Below the pieces are notes generated by a model. That model was not told the DNA's origin, did not search any database, and saw only the letters and a list, made by a program, of their open reading frames with translations. A stretch of DNA of 64,000 nucleotides, taken from assembly GCA_002205965.3 (NCBI GenBank), contig NADL03000635.1, positions 682,001 through 746,000 on the forward strand, in the 5' to 3' direction. The position numbers were made by a program, and so were the translations under genes. The DNA is from Kappaphycus alvarezii (lineage: Eukaryota; Rhodophyta; Florideophyceae; Gigartinales; Solieriaceae). How positions within the stretch are numbered: position 1 is the first letter of the stretch; the number at the start of each line of letters is the position of its first letter. Of this stretch, positions 31,481 to 42,230 are shown in pieces.

Positions 31481-31786
31481 TTGAACATGCTTTCGGACTC
31501 GAAGTCCCTCTTTGACGTCATTACAAAATGCTCTTCAACGGCAGAAAAAAGGCCTAGGATAGATATCACCGCTGTTAAACATGCCTACGATCGCTGCGAC
31601 ATTTCAGATGTTGGTTTTGTGCGCACTTCTGCGAATCCAGCTTATGCCTTCACCAAGGAAAACCACTGCTCCGCCTTGACTACCATCCTGGAAAATCACA
31701 CTTATTCACTTCCCATTGAGCAATGGGTGATTCGCCAAAACCATGCCTCTATACTTCCTGAATCTCACGATAAGAAAACCGGGGAG
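31481..31786 (+). pseudogene. Copia E RNase H C-terminus
   Basis: The frame contains MLSDSKSLFDVITKCSSTAE (D-S-L motif of copia RNase H), RIDITAVKHAYDR, and VGFVRTSANPAYAFTKENHC, the equivalent of the AD-TK motif at the end of copia polyproteins. It is separated from RT by a stop and frameshift near 31400 and runs into the 3' LTR. Confidence 0.75.
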
Positions 31787-32245
31787 TGTTAATCATACGC
31801 TGGGTGACCTAGTCGATTCGACTCAAGTCAGATACAGCATAGTAGGTTTAAGGTATCAAATACTGTAGGTGGGTATTGTAGCCACCCAAACTATATACAA
31901 TCAAGTTGTGTAATGATTCAATTCCCTTTTAGGGTCCCTTTATGCGTAGCACTTCCTCTATTAGCTCCATCCGGTTGGTGTGAAGCCTGCTTCCTATCGT
32001 AGTATCCCTTGTTGCCATACTTGGCTCGGTAACGAAACGTTTGAAACTACACGGCTTCACAGGCTTTCGGTCTCCTATAGACCTTGGCCTACTATCTTTA
32101 GTCGATGTAGATCTACCTCTGCTAGTCTACCTAGAGTAAAATAACTACCGTTGCTCAGCCGAGAAGCGGCCTGGACCAGCTATCGGTTTCCAAAAGTTCA
32201 TCAAATTGGTCAACTCAAAAGCAAACGGGCTCTGTTTTCCCAACA
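31787..32245 (+). repeat. 3' LTR of copia E
   Basis: It starts TGTTAATCAT directly after a purine run (AAAACCGGGGAG) and ends CCCAACA. It matches the 5' LTR closely and is followed by the target duplication GTTTC. Confidence 0.9.
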
Positions 32246-32479
32246 GTTTCCTCACTTCATAGACGGACAAAAGATTTTGCTGTCCAGGTCTTGATTCAAG
32301 CGTTTGAGGAAGTTCAGCTGCGCATTACAGTTGTGGTCCGGAAATCACCACCGCAGTCCGTATAGTACTTTTGACGGAAAATTGATTTTACCTGTAAAAC
32401 TCCCCATGTCCTCAGCCCTGCGAATATTCGCAGTAGACGCACTGGTAGTTTCCTCTTTCAGAAAGAAGTCAGAAAGGAA

Positions 32480-33560
32480 TTAGGTGTTGCCATATCATCA
32501 GAGCAGCAGTGGTCAGTTTTTTTGAGCAACTGTGAGCACTTGGTCCCTGATATGAATGCGCTAATTCGGACCCCGCTGATTTCTAACTCTCAAAGGCCTC
32601 CGGATTTGCTATCTGCTCGCATCCAGCAGTGCTGACGCTTCTCTCACGATGTCAAGCCCTATTCCAACTACGGCGGATTGAGAATCTTCTAAGCGGTTCA
32701 CAAAATGGGAGGACACCGAAAGGTCATTCACTGTGAGAGATAAACTGGCTGTTACCCACCAACTTGAGAAAAACTGTGCACATGAAGTACAGTACATGAA
32801 AAATCTCAAAATGTTGACATTTGAAGACCTTGTCTGCATTGAAACTATCTTGGTCGACTAGGTAGCCAAGTAATGCCCCGGAATATTTGGCTATGAAGGG
32901 GTTTGAGAACTTGAGACGCAATCCATGCTTCTAAATCCCACCAAAGACGACCTTTGGGTTCTCAACGTACTGTTCAATCGTGCATGAGAGTATAGCGACG
33001 TCGTCTATATACTGGCAAACAAACTCAAAATCTCGAAGGATCTGATCCAATAGCCTTTGGAATGTAGATGGAGCATTCATCAACCCAAAAAGCATAACTT
33101 AGAATTGGTACAGGCCACATTTGCTGACGAAAGTAGGCTTTTGCCTCACAATTTTTGGACATGTACACCTGCCAGTATCAAATGAAGAGTTCCAATGTCA
33201 TAAAGACACTGCATGCAGACAAGTCATCAAATATTTCCTCTAACTTGAATAAAGTCCAACGTTATTCCTTTATGCGGTGATTTATTTGTCTATAATCACC
33301 ATAGAATCGAGCCTTTACGTCTTCCTCCCAGGAAATTTCTACGGAAAAAGAACACACGGAATGAAAGGGCGTAATAATTCCTGAGGTAGGCATCTTGCCA
33401 ATTTCCCTGCATGCTATTTGAGTAATTACTTTCTGTTTGCTCTCCTGACAGCCTAGAGCTATTAAAGAGGCATGCAGACGTCTGTTACTGTAGTGCACTG
33501 TACAAACTAGAACTGGAACGTTACGCTTTTGCACTGTATAGTGATGTAAGCTTGAGCTAA
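32480..33560 (-). pseudogene. Old gypsy reverse-transcriptase relic
   Basis: Reading the minus strand in shifting frames gives GDYRQINHRIKE, LEEIFDDLSACSVFM, YWQVYMSKNCEAKAYF, then QYIDDVAILSCTIEQYV with the YIDD box retained, and LLGYLVDQDSFNADKV. These follow the order of a gypsy RT. Stops are dense and no LTR could be paired with it. The 3' and 5' limits are approximate. Confidence 0.65.
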
Positions 33561-34855
33561 TCTTCTTTATATCAGCACAAGCAGCTTTACAGTTACCATA
33601 CCACAGTCGTCTACATGGCCTCTAGAAACTTCCTTCGATCGTCCGGGAGCACCAGTCGACCCTCCTCGAGGTCCATATTTGCCCCGGTCTCCCTTCATAT
33701 TCTTTCGGAGTAAATACTCTTCCAAAATTCTCTAGTCGTTTTCTTCTTGGCCCCTCATTCCTTCCAAATCCCACCCTTTCTCTCACTCTTCTTCTCTCGA
33801 TTTCTACTTCTATTTCTCTCTCGCTTCACCTCCTTCTTCCCTATATCAGGTTATGAGCCCAAGCCTCTAACGCTGCTCAAAGACTTGCCTCTCCGGCTTT
33901 GCTCTCATCGTCGAAGAAAACCCGGGGCTCAAGGAAAAAAACTTCGCCCAGGATAAGGACTAAAAAATCTGCTATTGGTTTGGGAGTGACCTTTACGATT
34001 TTTCTGCATTATCTGCTCACTTCGGCCATCTGGCCTGCCTAACGATTGCCGTCTCTGCACTAACTACCTCGATTTGTTTTGCGGCCATCTTCTTTCTAAA
34101 TCTATGCACCACCGAACCAAGTTTATCTTGCGGTCCGACTTCTTCCCGTTGCTACCTGCTTCGTCTTTGTGCTACACACCTAGGTTTGTTTCACGGCCTG
34201 TGTCTTGTTTCAACAATAATTCAAAACATTCTCGCACTTTTTCTCACTGTATCTACCTACTGTACTGCCTTACTTACCGCTTAACCTCGCAATTGCTTGC
34301 CTTTAGTGATTATTTTTTGTTCCGTATTTCGTCGTGGCATCGAAGTCCCCCCAGACGTTCCCGTCGTTCACAACCTCTGCTTTGACTCACAAGAATAACT
34401 CGCTATGAATATCGATTCATTGAAGACACAGCAATCGAGCTGGAAGGCGAGGGTGGTGAGATCCCTTCTACCGCTACCACTCCAGACGTTATTGTTACCC
34501 CTGCTTCTCCTCCTCCGAAGAAAGGGGAGAAAAATTTCCTTCGGCATATCCTTCATGGAAAGAGGAAGGCTGCTACCAGAAAGTCGTCGAAAATCCCATA
34601 AAAAATTCGCTAGAAGCCCCTTCTTGTGTCATCTACTTGCATCGAGAGGGCGAAACATGGACGTCGGAAAACAAGGCCGTCTGCTTCCGTCAAAGTTGTT
34701 TGTTTGCTTTTTCCCGATTCTGCTCCTGCTCCTTCGACTACAGCTCAACAGAATACGTCTCCAGGTACTTTTTTTTACAATCCACTCTATTTCCTACTGA
34801 TCTCCTTATCTCATCTGCTCCTCCACTTGCAAAGGTTCCGACTTCTTCCTACGCT
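33561..34855. other. No clear gene; possible non-LTR ORF1 remnant
   Basis: Plus-strand frames around 34390-34870 give ELEGEGGEIPSTATTPDVIV, KGEKNFLRHILHGKRKAATR and SSAPPLAKVPTSSYADLDL, compositions seen in ORF1 of non-LTR elements, but in several phases and without a diagnostic motif. The CT-rich stretch 33740-33840 is low complexity. The truncated LTR of gypsy B begins at about 34856. Confidence 0.3.
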
Positions 34856-35330
34856 GACTTGGACTTGACTCGAAGTTGTCTGCCAACTTCCTTTATGCTT
34901 TGTGTTTGACTTAATTCGTTGAGCGCCCCGCTCGGGTATGCTGGCTCCCAAGTAGTCCTACCATTTCATGCAAACAGCCCCTTATATAGAGTTTTCAACC
35001 CGCACATTCTGTAGCACCTATACAGTACCTATGTGCCAAATCTGTGGCGCCTCAGTACAGTGCAAAGCATCCCTCAAAAAATAATTAAAAATGTAATTAT
35101 AAGTACAGTGACACTGCAGCCAGCGCATCATGCCAGCGCAGCTAGCGCAGCATGTCAGCTCTGCCAGCGCAGCTAGCGCAGCATGTCAGCTCAGCCAGCG
35201 CAGCATGCCAGCTCAGCATGTCAGCTCAGCCAGCGCAGCATGCCAGCTCAGCATGTCAGCGCAGCCAGCGCAGCATGCCAGCTCATACAGCACAGCATGC
35301 CAGATAATATCTAAAATTTCCCTTATATCA
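34856..35330 (-). repeat. 3' LTR of gypsy B (truncated, minisatellite-expanded)
   Basis: It matches the U3-side part of 39896-40441 but lacks the outer roughly 245 bp ending in TCTATCA. It contains a long array of GCAGCATGCCAGC-type units at 35113-35305 where the 5' LTR has a single unit. On the minus strand it begins TGATATAAGGG after the purine run GACGGGGCG. Confidence 0.85.
35113..35305. repeat. LTR minisatellite, GCAGCATGCCAGCTCA-type units
   Basis: Roughly ten imperfect units of 10-22 bp built from CAGC, GCAGCATG and CCAGC alternate over 190 bp. Open plus-strand frames across it (AQHVSSASA-type) are products of the repeat, not a gene. Confidence 0.9.
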
Positions 35331-35366
35331 CGCCCCGTCGCTCAAGAAAAACGTCCCGACTCGTTA

Positions 35367-35495
35367 CTATTCCTCCTCTGTTTCTATTAATATATTTTGC
35401 GTTATTGCTATAACATAAGGCCTTTCAAACAAATTGGTATGAAGTTGATTACCTATGAAATATTCAAAAAAGTAGGTGCGCGTTTGATAGTCCCA
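35367..35495 (-). pseudogene. Accessory ORF tail in gypsy B
   Basis: The minus-strand frame ends TYFFEYFIGNQLHTNLFERP followed by YVIAITQNILIETEEE and a stop, closely matching the last 35 residues of the 332-aa accessory protein of element C. Everything upstream of this tail has been deleted and it is fused, out of frame, to the integrase. It shows that the accessory ORF was an ancestral part of the family. Confidence 0.8.
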
Positions 35496-37675
35496 ACCAT
35501 CCCTTCTTCTTTCCCGTTTGACATAGGAGCGTATGCGAGAACTGTCTTTAGCTGAATACCTTTTTCTTCCAAGAAACGAAGCAGTGAAGCTGCAGTAAAA
35601 CAAAGGGCGCTATCCGAGATGATCCTTTTTGGAAGACCAAACGGTTCAATTATTTCTTTTTCGATAAATCTCATTACCACCTCAGCACTTGCCTCCTCAA
35701 CTGCAACTGCTATTGGCCATCCAGTAAGATGTTCCACCCCTATAAGGAGATATTTGTTTCCGGAAGAAGTTTTCTTGAATGGGCCGGCAAAGTCAATTGA
35801 GAATGTTTCAAAAAGACCGGAAACTGGAAAGCTTAGAGTTGTATTATACTTTCGTATCGGAGTGAATTTTTGAAATTTGTCGCAGCTTTTCACGAAATTA
35901 TAGACGTCCTTATGGATACTGGGCCACCAGAATCTCTCAGTTACGAATGTTTTGGTTGTTTCGAGATCCCAATGCCCTAGCTCATCATGGAAAGTCCTCA
36001 AGATCTTCATTCTTTCTTTTAAAGGGGCCACTAGTTGGGGACCGGCTTTAGTGTGCCGGAAAAGTTTCCCATTCCACAATGTAAAAGCCTTTTGATTCCT
36101 GCGTACCCAATTTCTGTGTTCACGATCAACCTTTCTCATTTCTAGTCCATCGAGGAATTTGATCATTCCGTGAATATTAGCTTCATACTCGTTATCGTTC
36201 GGCAACTGCAACTCGGCGACTCCGACGATGTTCTCCGAAGCTTTTTCATTTGGAATCAGTGCGTCCCTCAAGCGGGATAAGTAATCGGCAGACTGATTAT
36301 TGCGTCCGGGTCTATACACAATTTCAAACCGATATTCTGCGAAAATGTCGAGCCATCGGGCCAAGCGGTGATGTACATCCTTCTTTTGGAATGCTGTCTC
36401 AAGTGCCTGGTGATCAGTTATCAAGACAAATTTCTCGAGTGATAAAAGGTATACGCGAAACTTTTTCAGCGCGAAGACGACAGCTAGCGCTTCTTTCTCG
36501 CAGACTGAGTATCTCTTTTCCGCATCATTCAGAGTTCGGCTTGCGAATTGAACAGGGTGTAGTCTTCCGTTTTCATCTTTTTGGGACAAAGCGGCACCCA
36601 AAGACCGTTCTGAGGCATCTGTCTCCACAACGAATGGTCTCTTGAAATCTGGATATATGAGCACTGGGGGGACACATAGCTTATCTTTAAGCTCCTCAAA
36701 TGCAGTTTGCATTTCCTTGTTCCAGTAAAATTTTCCATTCTTTGTACTGCTGGCATGTAACGGTGCTGCAGTCTTGGCGAAATCTTTAATAAATCTTCTG
36801 TAATATGAGGCCAGTCCTAAGAAGCTTCGAACCTCCGTTTTTGAGGCGGGCCTTTGCGCCAATTCTGTTTTTTTCGTTTTCTCTGGATCCACTTAAATTT
36901 CCTCTTGGTCGACGATATGACCGAGTATTTGGATAGAAGTTTTCGCAAAGAAGCATTTGCTCGACTTAATTTTCAAGCTATGCTCCGATATCCGCTCCAA
37001 AACTGTCTTGACGTGCGAGATGTGCTGATACAATGTTTCTGAGAATATGACGACATCATCTATGTAGACTCTTGCGAATGGAAGTCCTTTCAAAACCTCG
37101 TTCATCATTCTTTGGAATGTAGCTGGTGCATTCATGAGACCAAAAGGCATCACTTCGAACCTGAACGTACCGGCTTTGCTGGTAAAGGTTGTTTTTTCCT
37201 TACATTTTTCATCCAATGGAATCTGCCAATAGCCAGTGTAAAGGTCAATTGAGGTGAAATATCTCCCATCCTTCAGGTCTTCGAAGATATCCTCCATGTT
37301 CGGAATCGGAAATCGATCGGGTATCATTCTCTGGTTCAATTGTCGGTAATCGACGCGGAAACGCAGCTTTTCATCCTTCTTTGGTGCAGGCACAACTGAA
37401 AACGACCATGGGGATGAAACTGGTCGAATAATATCATTTTTCAGCATACTTGTAACATTTTCTGAGATAAATTGGTCATATTTTGGCGGTTGACGTCTAG
37501 GATTGCGGTAAGTCGGTTGAGTGTCGGTAAGTTCGAACAAGTGAGTAACCGGTACACTTGCTCGTCTTAAATATGAAACGCTCCATGCAATTACTTCGGA
37601 AGATGTTAACATATCGGATATTTTGATTAAGGCGGGGGCGGGAAGATGCTGCACTTTTCCTTGGATTTCTGCCAT
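35453..37675 (-). pseudogene. Gypsy B RT-RNase H-integrase polyprotein (one stop, 3' deletion)
   Basis: One frame runs from 37675 to 35453, interrupted by a single TAA at 36893-36895. RT shows FRVDYRQLNQRMIPDRFPIP, FTSIDLYTGYWQIPLDEKCK, EVMPFGLMNAPATFQRMMNE and VYIDDVVIFSE (YIDD intact). The connection is [20 protein letters not shown]. RNase H includes VVETDASERSLGAALSQKDE, EKEALAVVFALKKFRVYL and DHQALETAF, ending NQSADYLSRLRD. Integrase has HDELGHWD and then CDKF, where the last zinc-binding Cys is Phe, followed by IDFAGPF, IISDSALCF and NGKEEG (D, D, E present). The frame leaves integrase at GTIKR and ends eight residues later because of the deletion. Confidence 0.88.
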
Positions 37676-38026
37676 TTGGAGCCCTTTTTCTTCTTAATCC
37701 TCAACATCAAAATTTTGAAGGACCTCTTCCGTAGTGCTCACATCTTCATATATAGAATTCAACATATTCTTATTTTCTTTGCGAATTTAATCTTCTTTCA
37801 TGCTCCGAATTCCGTCCTTTGACTCGATATTAACGCAAAAACAAACACATTCAGGTTTAAAACCTACCCTAGAATCCCAGTCCTCATATGTTTCAAACCC
37901 AGAATCATAATCATCCCATACTATGTTCATTACCCCCCGAAGGTACCTTTTTTCACTTCCGAAAGTGTTATTTGGTTCCTAATCTTCGCTTTCATAGCTA
38001 GAAGTGAAATTTTCGCTGTCTGTTTC

Positions 38027-38410
38027 TCATAAATCTTCCGGGTGTGTGCTTTTGTCGAAATCCAGGGGCATCTTTATGGTTCTGCCGTCAATATTAACGG
38101 AAACCACTGTGTTGCCCAAGTCAATGCATTTCACTAGTCTTTTCATGGTAGGGCATCCAATGATTGCATCAAAAGGGAGATAAGGCATGACAAGAAATTC
38201 TACATCAACTTTAGAGTCCCCAAAGAACACGGAAACCTTGTCAACAGTGCCCATGCATTTTGAGACGGTTCCATCCGCTACAGTTATTTTTAGAGTAGTT
38301 GGAATGATTTCAAGACCAAGATCTGTCACCAAAGTTTCTGAAATGAGGTTTGGAACAGCACCCGAATCGAAGAGAGCTTGTGTTTTCATTCCCAATACTT
38401 TGATTGGCAC
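38027..38410 (-). pseudogene. Gypsy B aspartic protease
   Basis: The 127-aa frame has MKTQALFDSGAVPNLISETL, with the DSGA active site, then TVADGTVSKCMGTVDKVSV, VMPYLPFDAIIGCPTMKRLV (flap and I-I-G hydrophobic strand) and a natural C-terminal end. It would cleave the Gag-Pol precursor. The protease domain itself is intact, but a frameshift near 38400 detaches it from gag. Confidence 0.8.
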
Positions 38411-39806
38411 CAGCTTAAGACGTCTTGGTGCTGTCGAGTCCGATTGAAGAAACAGTTTCTTACCCTTAGCGGACTTATTAGATCTGATAATTTTTTGAGT
38501 TCTTTTCTCGCATACTCTGCGTCGCCCCTCAAAAGTTGACCAAACGTTTTCCCAGCTGGGGCCGATGTAAGCTCAGGCACGAAATTTTACTTCTTCACAT
38601 ATTCAAGTACGTCCTTAGAGATACTCTTAATGTTCTTACTCTTTTTCGTCTTCTTGGCCGGAGTGACTCCCACTCCTGGAACAACTTGATCAGACCTCTT
38701 GGTTCGAGGAGGTACAGGTGCTGGGATATGCTCCAGCATTCCATAATCTAGCCTAGATTTCTTCGATAAAATGTTCCCTTCCCCATCCCTTTTTGTCACA
38801 TTGACTTGACTAATCTCTTCAGCGATGGATACGTTACCGTCATCCATCAACCTTTGATCCTTCCTATTTTGTAAGATTTTCATCTCTGGCCCTGACTCAC
38901 TCCTTCAATACGATAAATTTGCTCTTCTGTTGTCTTTAGACCAGCGGTTACTTTCATGATGCCCGTAACGTCCGCACTTTCCACAACGAGTGTTTCTACG
39001 TGGATTATCAGGACACTTATTTGCGAAGTGTAAAGGCTTGTGACACTAGGAGCAGACTTCTGCGGCCCTAGAGACCCTAGACTGGTTCTTTTTAATGGTA
39101 AGAGTAAGGCTTTCCAACTGCGAGGTTATCATGTCAAGTCGATTATCGAATCGGGTTTCCAGCCGTTCTTCCAAGTTTATTACATCGCTCCTGACATATT
39201 CCAATGCTGCTGCACTAGTTGCCGGCCTTTGATAATTCTTTTCAGGATGTACAATAGACATCGATGTATAAGCTTCCCTCGGTACTTCACTAAGTGACTG
39301 AAACGTCTCCGAATTTTTGACAAATTCTACTATGGTACCATTCAGTTCATTAAAAGTGTGATGTAACTTGATGAGGAGGAAATTGAAGAGCCGCTTATCC
39401 CCCATAGCCGCCTTACGCAGCATTTTGTACTTGGCTTGGGCGTTGAACCCGGCCTTTTCATAAAGATCACACAAGTATACCAATGAGCTTAACAAATCGT
39501 CGAAGCTGAGCCGGGCCTCTATGGCGGTACGAATCATCTCATCTGGTTCTACCTCCTTCGCATATTCTTTCACAAGCCAATCACATACCTCACCGAAGTT
39601 ACGCCCATTCCCGTTAAGAGACCACCCGTCGATAAACTTGGACTTATATTTGTGCTTTGCATCACCATGAAGTTAGGCGAAGATACTTGCGGCCTTCTCT
39701 TCATCCCCCTTCTCACGCATCACAACTTTGACATATGTGTAAAGAAACTCCTCAACGTCTTCAGTCTTGCCCCTGTGAACGTTATACGAGCAGCGTTGAG
39801 ATCCAT
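38386..39806 (-). pseudogene. Gypsy B gag with tandem zinc knuckles
   Basis: The probable start is the ATG at 39806 (MDLNAARITFTG), about 70 nt inside the LTR. The main frame 39046-39573 gives IEARLSFDDLLSSLVYLCDL, YKMLRKAAMGDKRLFNFLLI and a coiled-coil-like RLETRFDNRLDMITSQLESL. Two CCHC knuckles follow (about 38940-39050): CHKPLHFANKC with a TAG in the expected CxxC and CGKCGRYGHHESN. A basic tail with PAKKTKKSKNIKSISKDV ends near 38587, and a further frame continues to 38386. Stops at the knuckle and frameshifts inactivate it. Confidence 0.8.
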
Positions 39807-39879
39807 GATTACAGAAAAGAAATCCTACCGAAGTGTTCCTTACTACTGCTCAACTCGCAAACCTCGGGTGCAACGCCCT

Positions 39880-39895
39880 CCACAAGAGTACAAAT
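39880..39895 (-). promoter_or_regulatory. Candidate primer-binding site of gypsy B
   Basis: ATTTGTACTCTTGTGG follows the LTR end TCTATCA directly on the minus strand, the expected place for a tRNA primer. The tRNA was not identified. Confidence 0.45.
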
Positions 39896-40441
39896 TGATA
39901 GACGTAAATCGTCGGGAGAAGAGATACTTAGAACCAACTACCTCAAGATGGAGGTGTTGAGAGCAACAAAAGTGCTACCGTGGTATAGTTGAACGAATAA
40001 AAAGGAGTGTATATGGGAGATAGTTGAGAGGGCTACAAGCAAGTAGAGAAGGGGCAGGGTCTACCACTGATGCTCTGCGACCAGCTTAGAAAAAAGTTTT
40101 CTTGGGTCTTAAGTTGACTCTCAACTCCCTACTACTCGGAGCTTGACCTGAAGTTGTCTGCCAACTTGCTTTATGCTTTGTGTGCAACTTAATTTGTTGA
40201 GCGCCCCGCTCGGGTATGCTGGCTCCCAAGTAGTCCTACCATTTAATGCAAACAGCCCCTTATATAGAGTTTTTAACCCTCACATTCTGTAGCACCTATA
40301 CAGTACCTATGTGCCAAATCTGTGGCGCCTCAGAACAGTGCAAAGCATCCCTCAAAAAATAATTAAAAATATAATTATAAGTACAGTGACACCGCAGCCA
40401 GTGCAGCATGCCAGATAATATCTAGAATTTTCCTTATATCA
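39896..40441 (-). repeat. 5' LTR of gypsy B
   Basis: On the minus strand it reads TGATATAAGG to TCTATCA (546 bp) with TG...CA ends. The 3' part is shared with the LTRs at 21181, 45267, 48292, 55069 and 62479. The U3 part (40150-40441) is shared only with 34856-35330. Confidence 0.9.
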
Positions 40442-42230
40442 GCCCCCACAGGTTCGACTGCATTCGTGCAACAGGACTTCTACGAACATTTCGAGTCACT
40501 CAAGCACTTTTTGGCAGCAAGTGCCGATCTCGACGACAATTAAATGGCCCTTCACTCCCTCGAAATAGCTTTGGCGTCTACAAAATAGGTTACTTATTAC
40601 GCGTCGATCCCTCCACTAGGAAATCGGAAAGCACCAAGAACTTCGACGAAATGATCGCGAAATCCGTTCGACCTCTGAATGGAGGCGTCTTTGACCGTGA
40701 AATATTTCAAAAACTTTAGCTCTCAGTGAAACCGCTAAAACCAAAGTAATCATCGGTGGGGATAGGCCTCACGTCGGAAAGCGATATTTCATTCGCCGCT
40801 TTCTTTGCTTTTTGTGTCGCTCCAACCCCCTCGCTCCTTCCAACAGAAGAGTGAGGGCCTTCACCTCGATGTCCTCTCTGAATCCAGCGCGAAATGCAAA
40901 GTAGCGAAGATATCAATTCTTTATCGCGACCTCCACCGAAGGTAGGCTCATGCCTGAGCCAATCTTCAATCTTGGAGTTTGGCACCCGGATGCGCATGCA
41001 GTGCTAAATGACGTGGCAAGGAACGAGGCAGTGAGGGCACTGGAGACGTACGAAAAGGTTCGGGGGTTCTGATGCAAAGGCACGCTGCAGCAGCCGTCAT
41101 GTCCAAAGCTGCCTGCTTGATGGCTGGCCTGAAGGTAACATTTTAGGGCGCGTAGTTCCTTTCCCATTACGGTGTCGGTATACCTTTTTTGAGTCGATTT
41201 TGTTTGTCTGGAAAACCATGGGATAGATCGAATATATCTTCCAAGAGTAAAACACCCAAACATTTCCCCTGTGTCACTCCTGATACCATAGGCCGCTCCA
41301 TCTTACTGGCTTTGTTTCGAACGTTGAGAATATACAAAGATTCTACCGACGCGTATAGGGTGTGGTCTGCTTCATATCCACCGTCGAATATAGTTCCTTT
41401 TAGCGTATTTTGATCCAACAACCCACACTCGCAAAAGACGCTGACGGATGCAATTCACGAACCGGCCCATATCGCCTGGTGACAGCAGGTGAAAAGCTTT
41501 TCGCTCATCGATAGGCTTCTCAGGTGCTAAAAAATGGGTATACTGCGCACCATTCCCAGACATTAAGACAGAAATTGCTCCCAAAGGTTTCTCATTCTGG
41601 TTGAAATATTATTGCCAGATACCGTTCCTTGCCCCGAACACCCTATGACGCAGGAGAAACTGCACTGAAGTCCTGGACTGTTTTGGCGACCACCTTACGC
41701 GCTGCTTGCGTGGCTAAGATCGCCAGGTTATGGTACTCACGTCGGACTTAGCAAAGGCCGCGCGAGACCCGGTCATGGAACCTCGTCCCAATGGCCAACA
41801 CCGCACAAGGCCACACATCAAGGCTATAGGTAGCACGGGAGGGACAGACCTTTTAAAAGCTATATTCTTCAATCCACTTGCGCCCTCCAACAAACGGGCT
41901 CGTTGCTTCAATCCCTTTACATCTCTGAACGCCGCGAAATAGTCAAAATTCAGTAGGTATCAAGAATTCATCACCACATATGCCAGTTCGCGACTGATCC
42001 CAGTTCCGATATCCACTCTTGGCAAGTGCCACCCGGACAAATTTGCTGCTCACAGATGTGGCTAGACACGTCTCCATACACGCACTGCAGATCTTCGGGC
42101 GGGTGCGATCTTTACCTATGCAAAGAAACGCTGCGGTGACGGTTTCGTCCAACGCAGCATGCCTTACGGATGGCTTCACACCAGACCTATGAGGTAGCAC
42201 CTCATGACCGGGCCTCATTTTCAGACTCCC
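40442..42230 (+). pseudogene. Relic of a second RLE-type non-LTR element
   Basis: In shifting plus-strand frames it gives VQQDFYEHFESLKHFLAASA, SGAKKWVYCAPFPDIKTEIA, EVLDCFGDHLTRCLRG and DPVMEPRPNGQHRTRPHIKA. Later come FKAIFFNPLAPSNKR-type and KCHPDKFAAHRC segments. The order (post-RT thumb, C..C, FGDH knuckle, RPAD region, PD-(D/E)XK remnants) fits the RLE family of related retroelements. Gypsy B apparently landed in or next to it. Stops are dense and boundaries approximate. Confidence 0.55.

Larger units (their letters stand above)
25019..32250 (+). mobile_element. Copia-type LTR retrotransposon E with 5-bp target duplication
   Basis: Near-identical direct LTRs (25024-25483 and 31787-32245) are flanked by GTTTC at 25019-25023 and 32246-32250. 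Between them lie gag, protease, integrase, RT and RNase H in copia order (integrase before RT). A purine run ending GGGGAG abuts the 3' LTR. The long, few-times-broken frames and the highly similar LTRs suggest one of the younger insertions here, though RT has lost a catalytic residue. Confidence 0.92.
34856..40441 (-). mobile_element. Gypsy-type LTR retrotransposon B (degenerate)
   Basis: Direct LTRs (complete at 39896-40441, 5'-truncated at 34856-35330) enclose gag with two zinc knuckles, protease, RT/RNase H/integrase and the tail of the accessory ORF described for element C. The coding order and 70-95 percent-like protein identity by eye place B and C in one family. A 1.5-kb internal deletion joins mid-integrase to the accessory ORF end. 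Loss of the outer LTR end prevents a target-duplication test. Confidence 0.9.

Noticed and set aside
35113..35305. CRISPR-like array
   Set aside because: The units vary in length and have no unique spacers. The context is a eukaryotic LTR minisatellite.
35130..35390. AQHVSSASAA-type repeated protein
   Set aside because: It is entirely the translation of the LTR minisatellite and has no independent support.
36250..36645. Plus-strand 131-aa frame conserved between B and C (also 58922-59317 on the minus strand)
   Set aside because: It is conserved only because it lies antisense to the conserved RT/RNase H region. Conservation follows from the sense frame.
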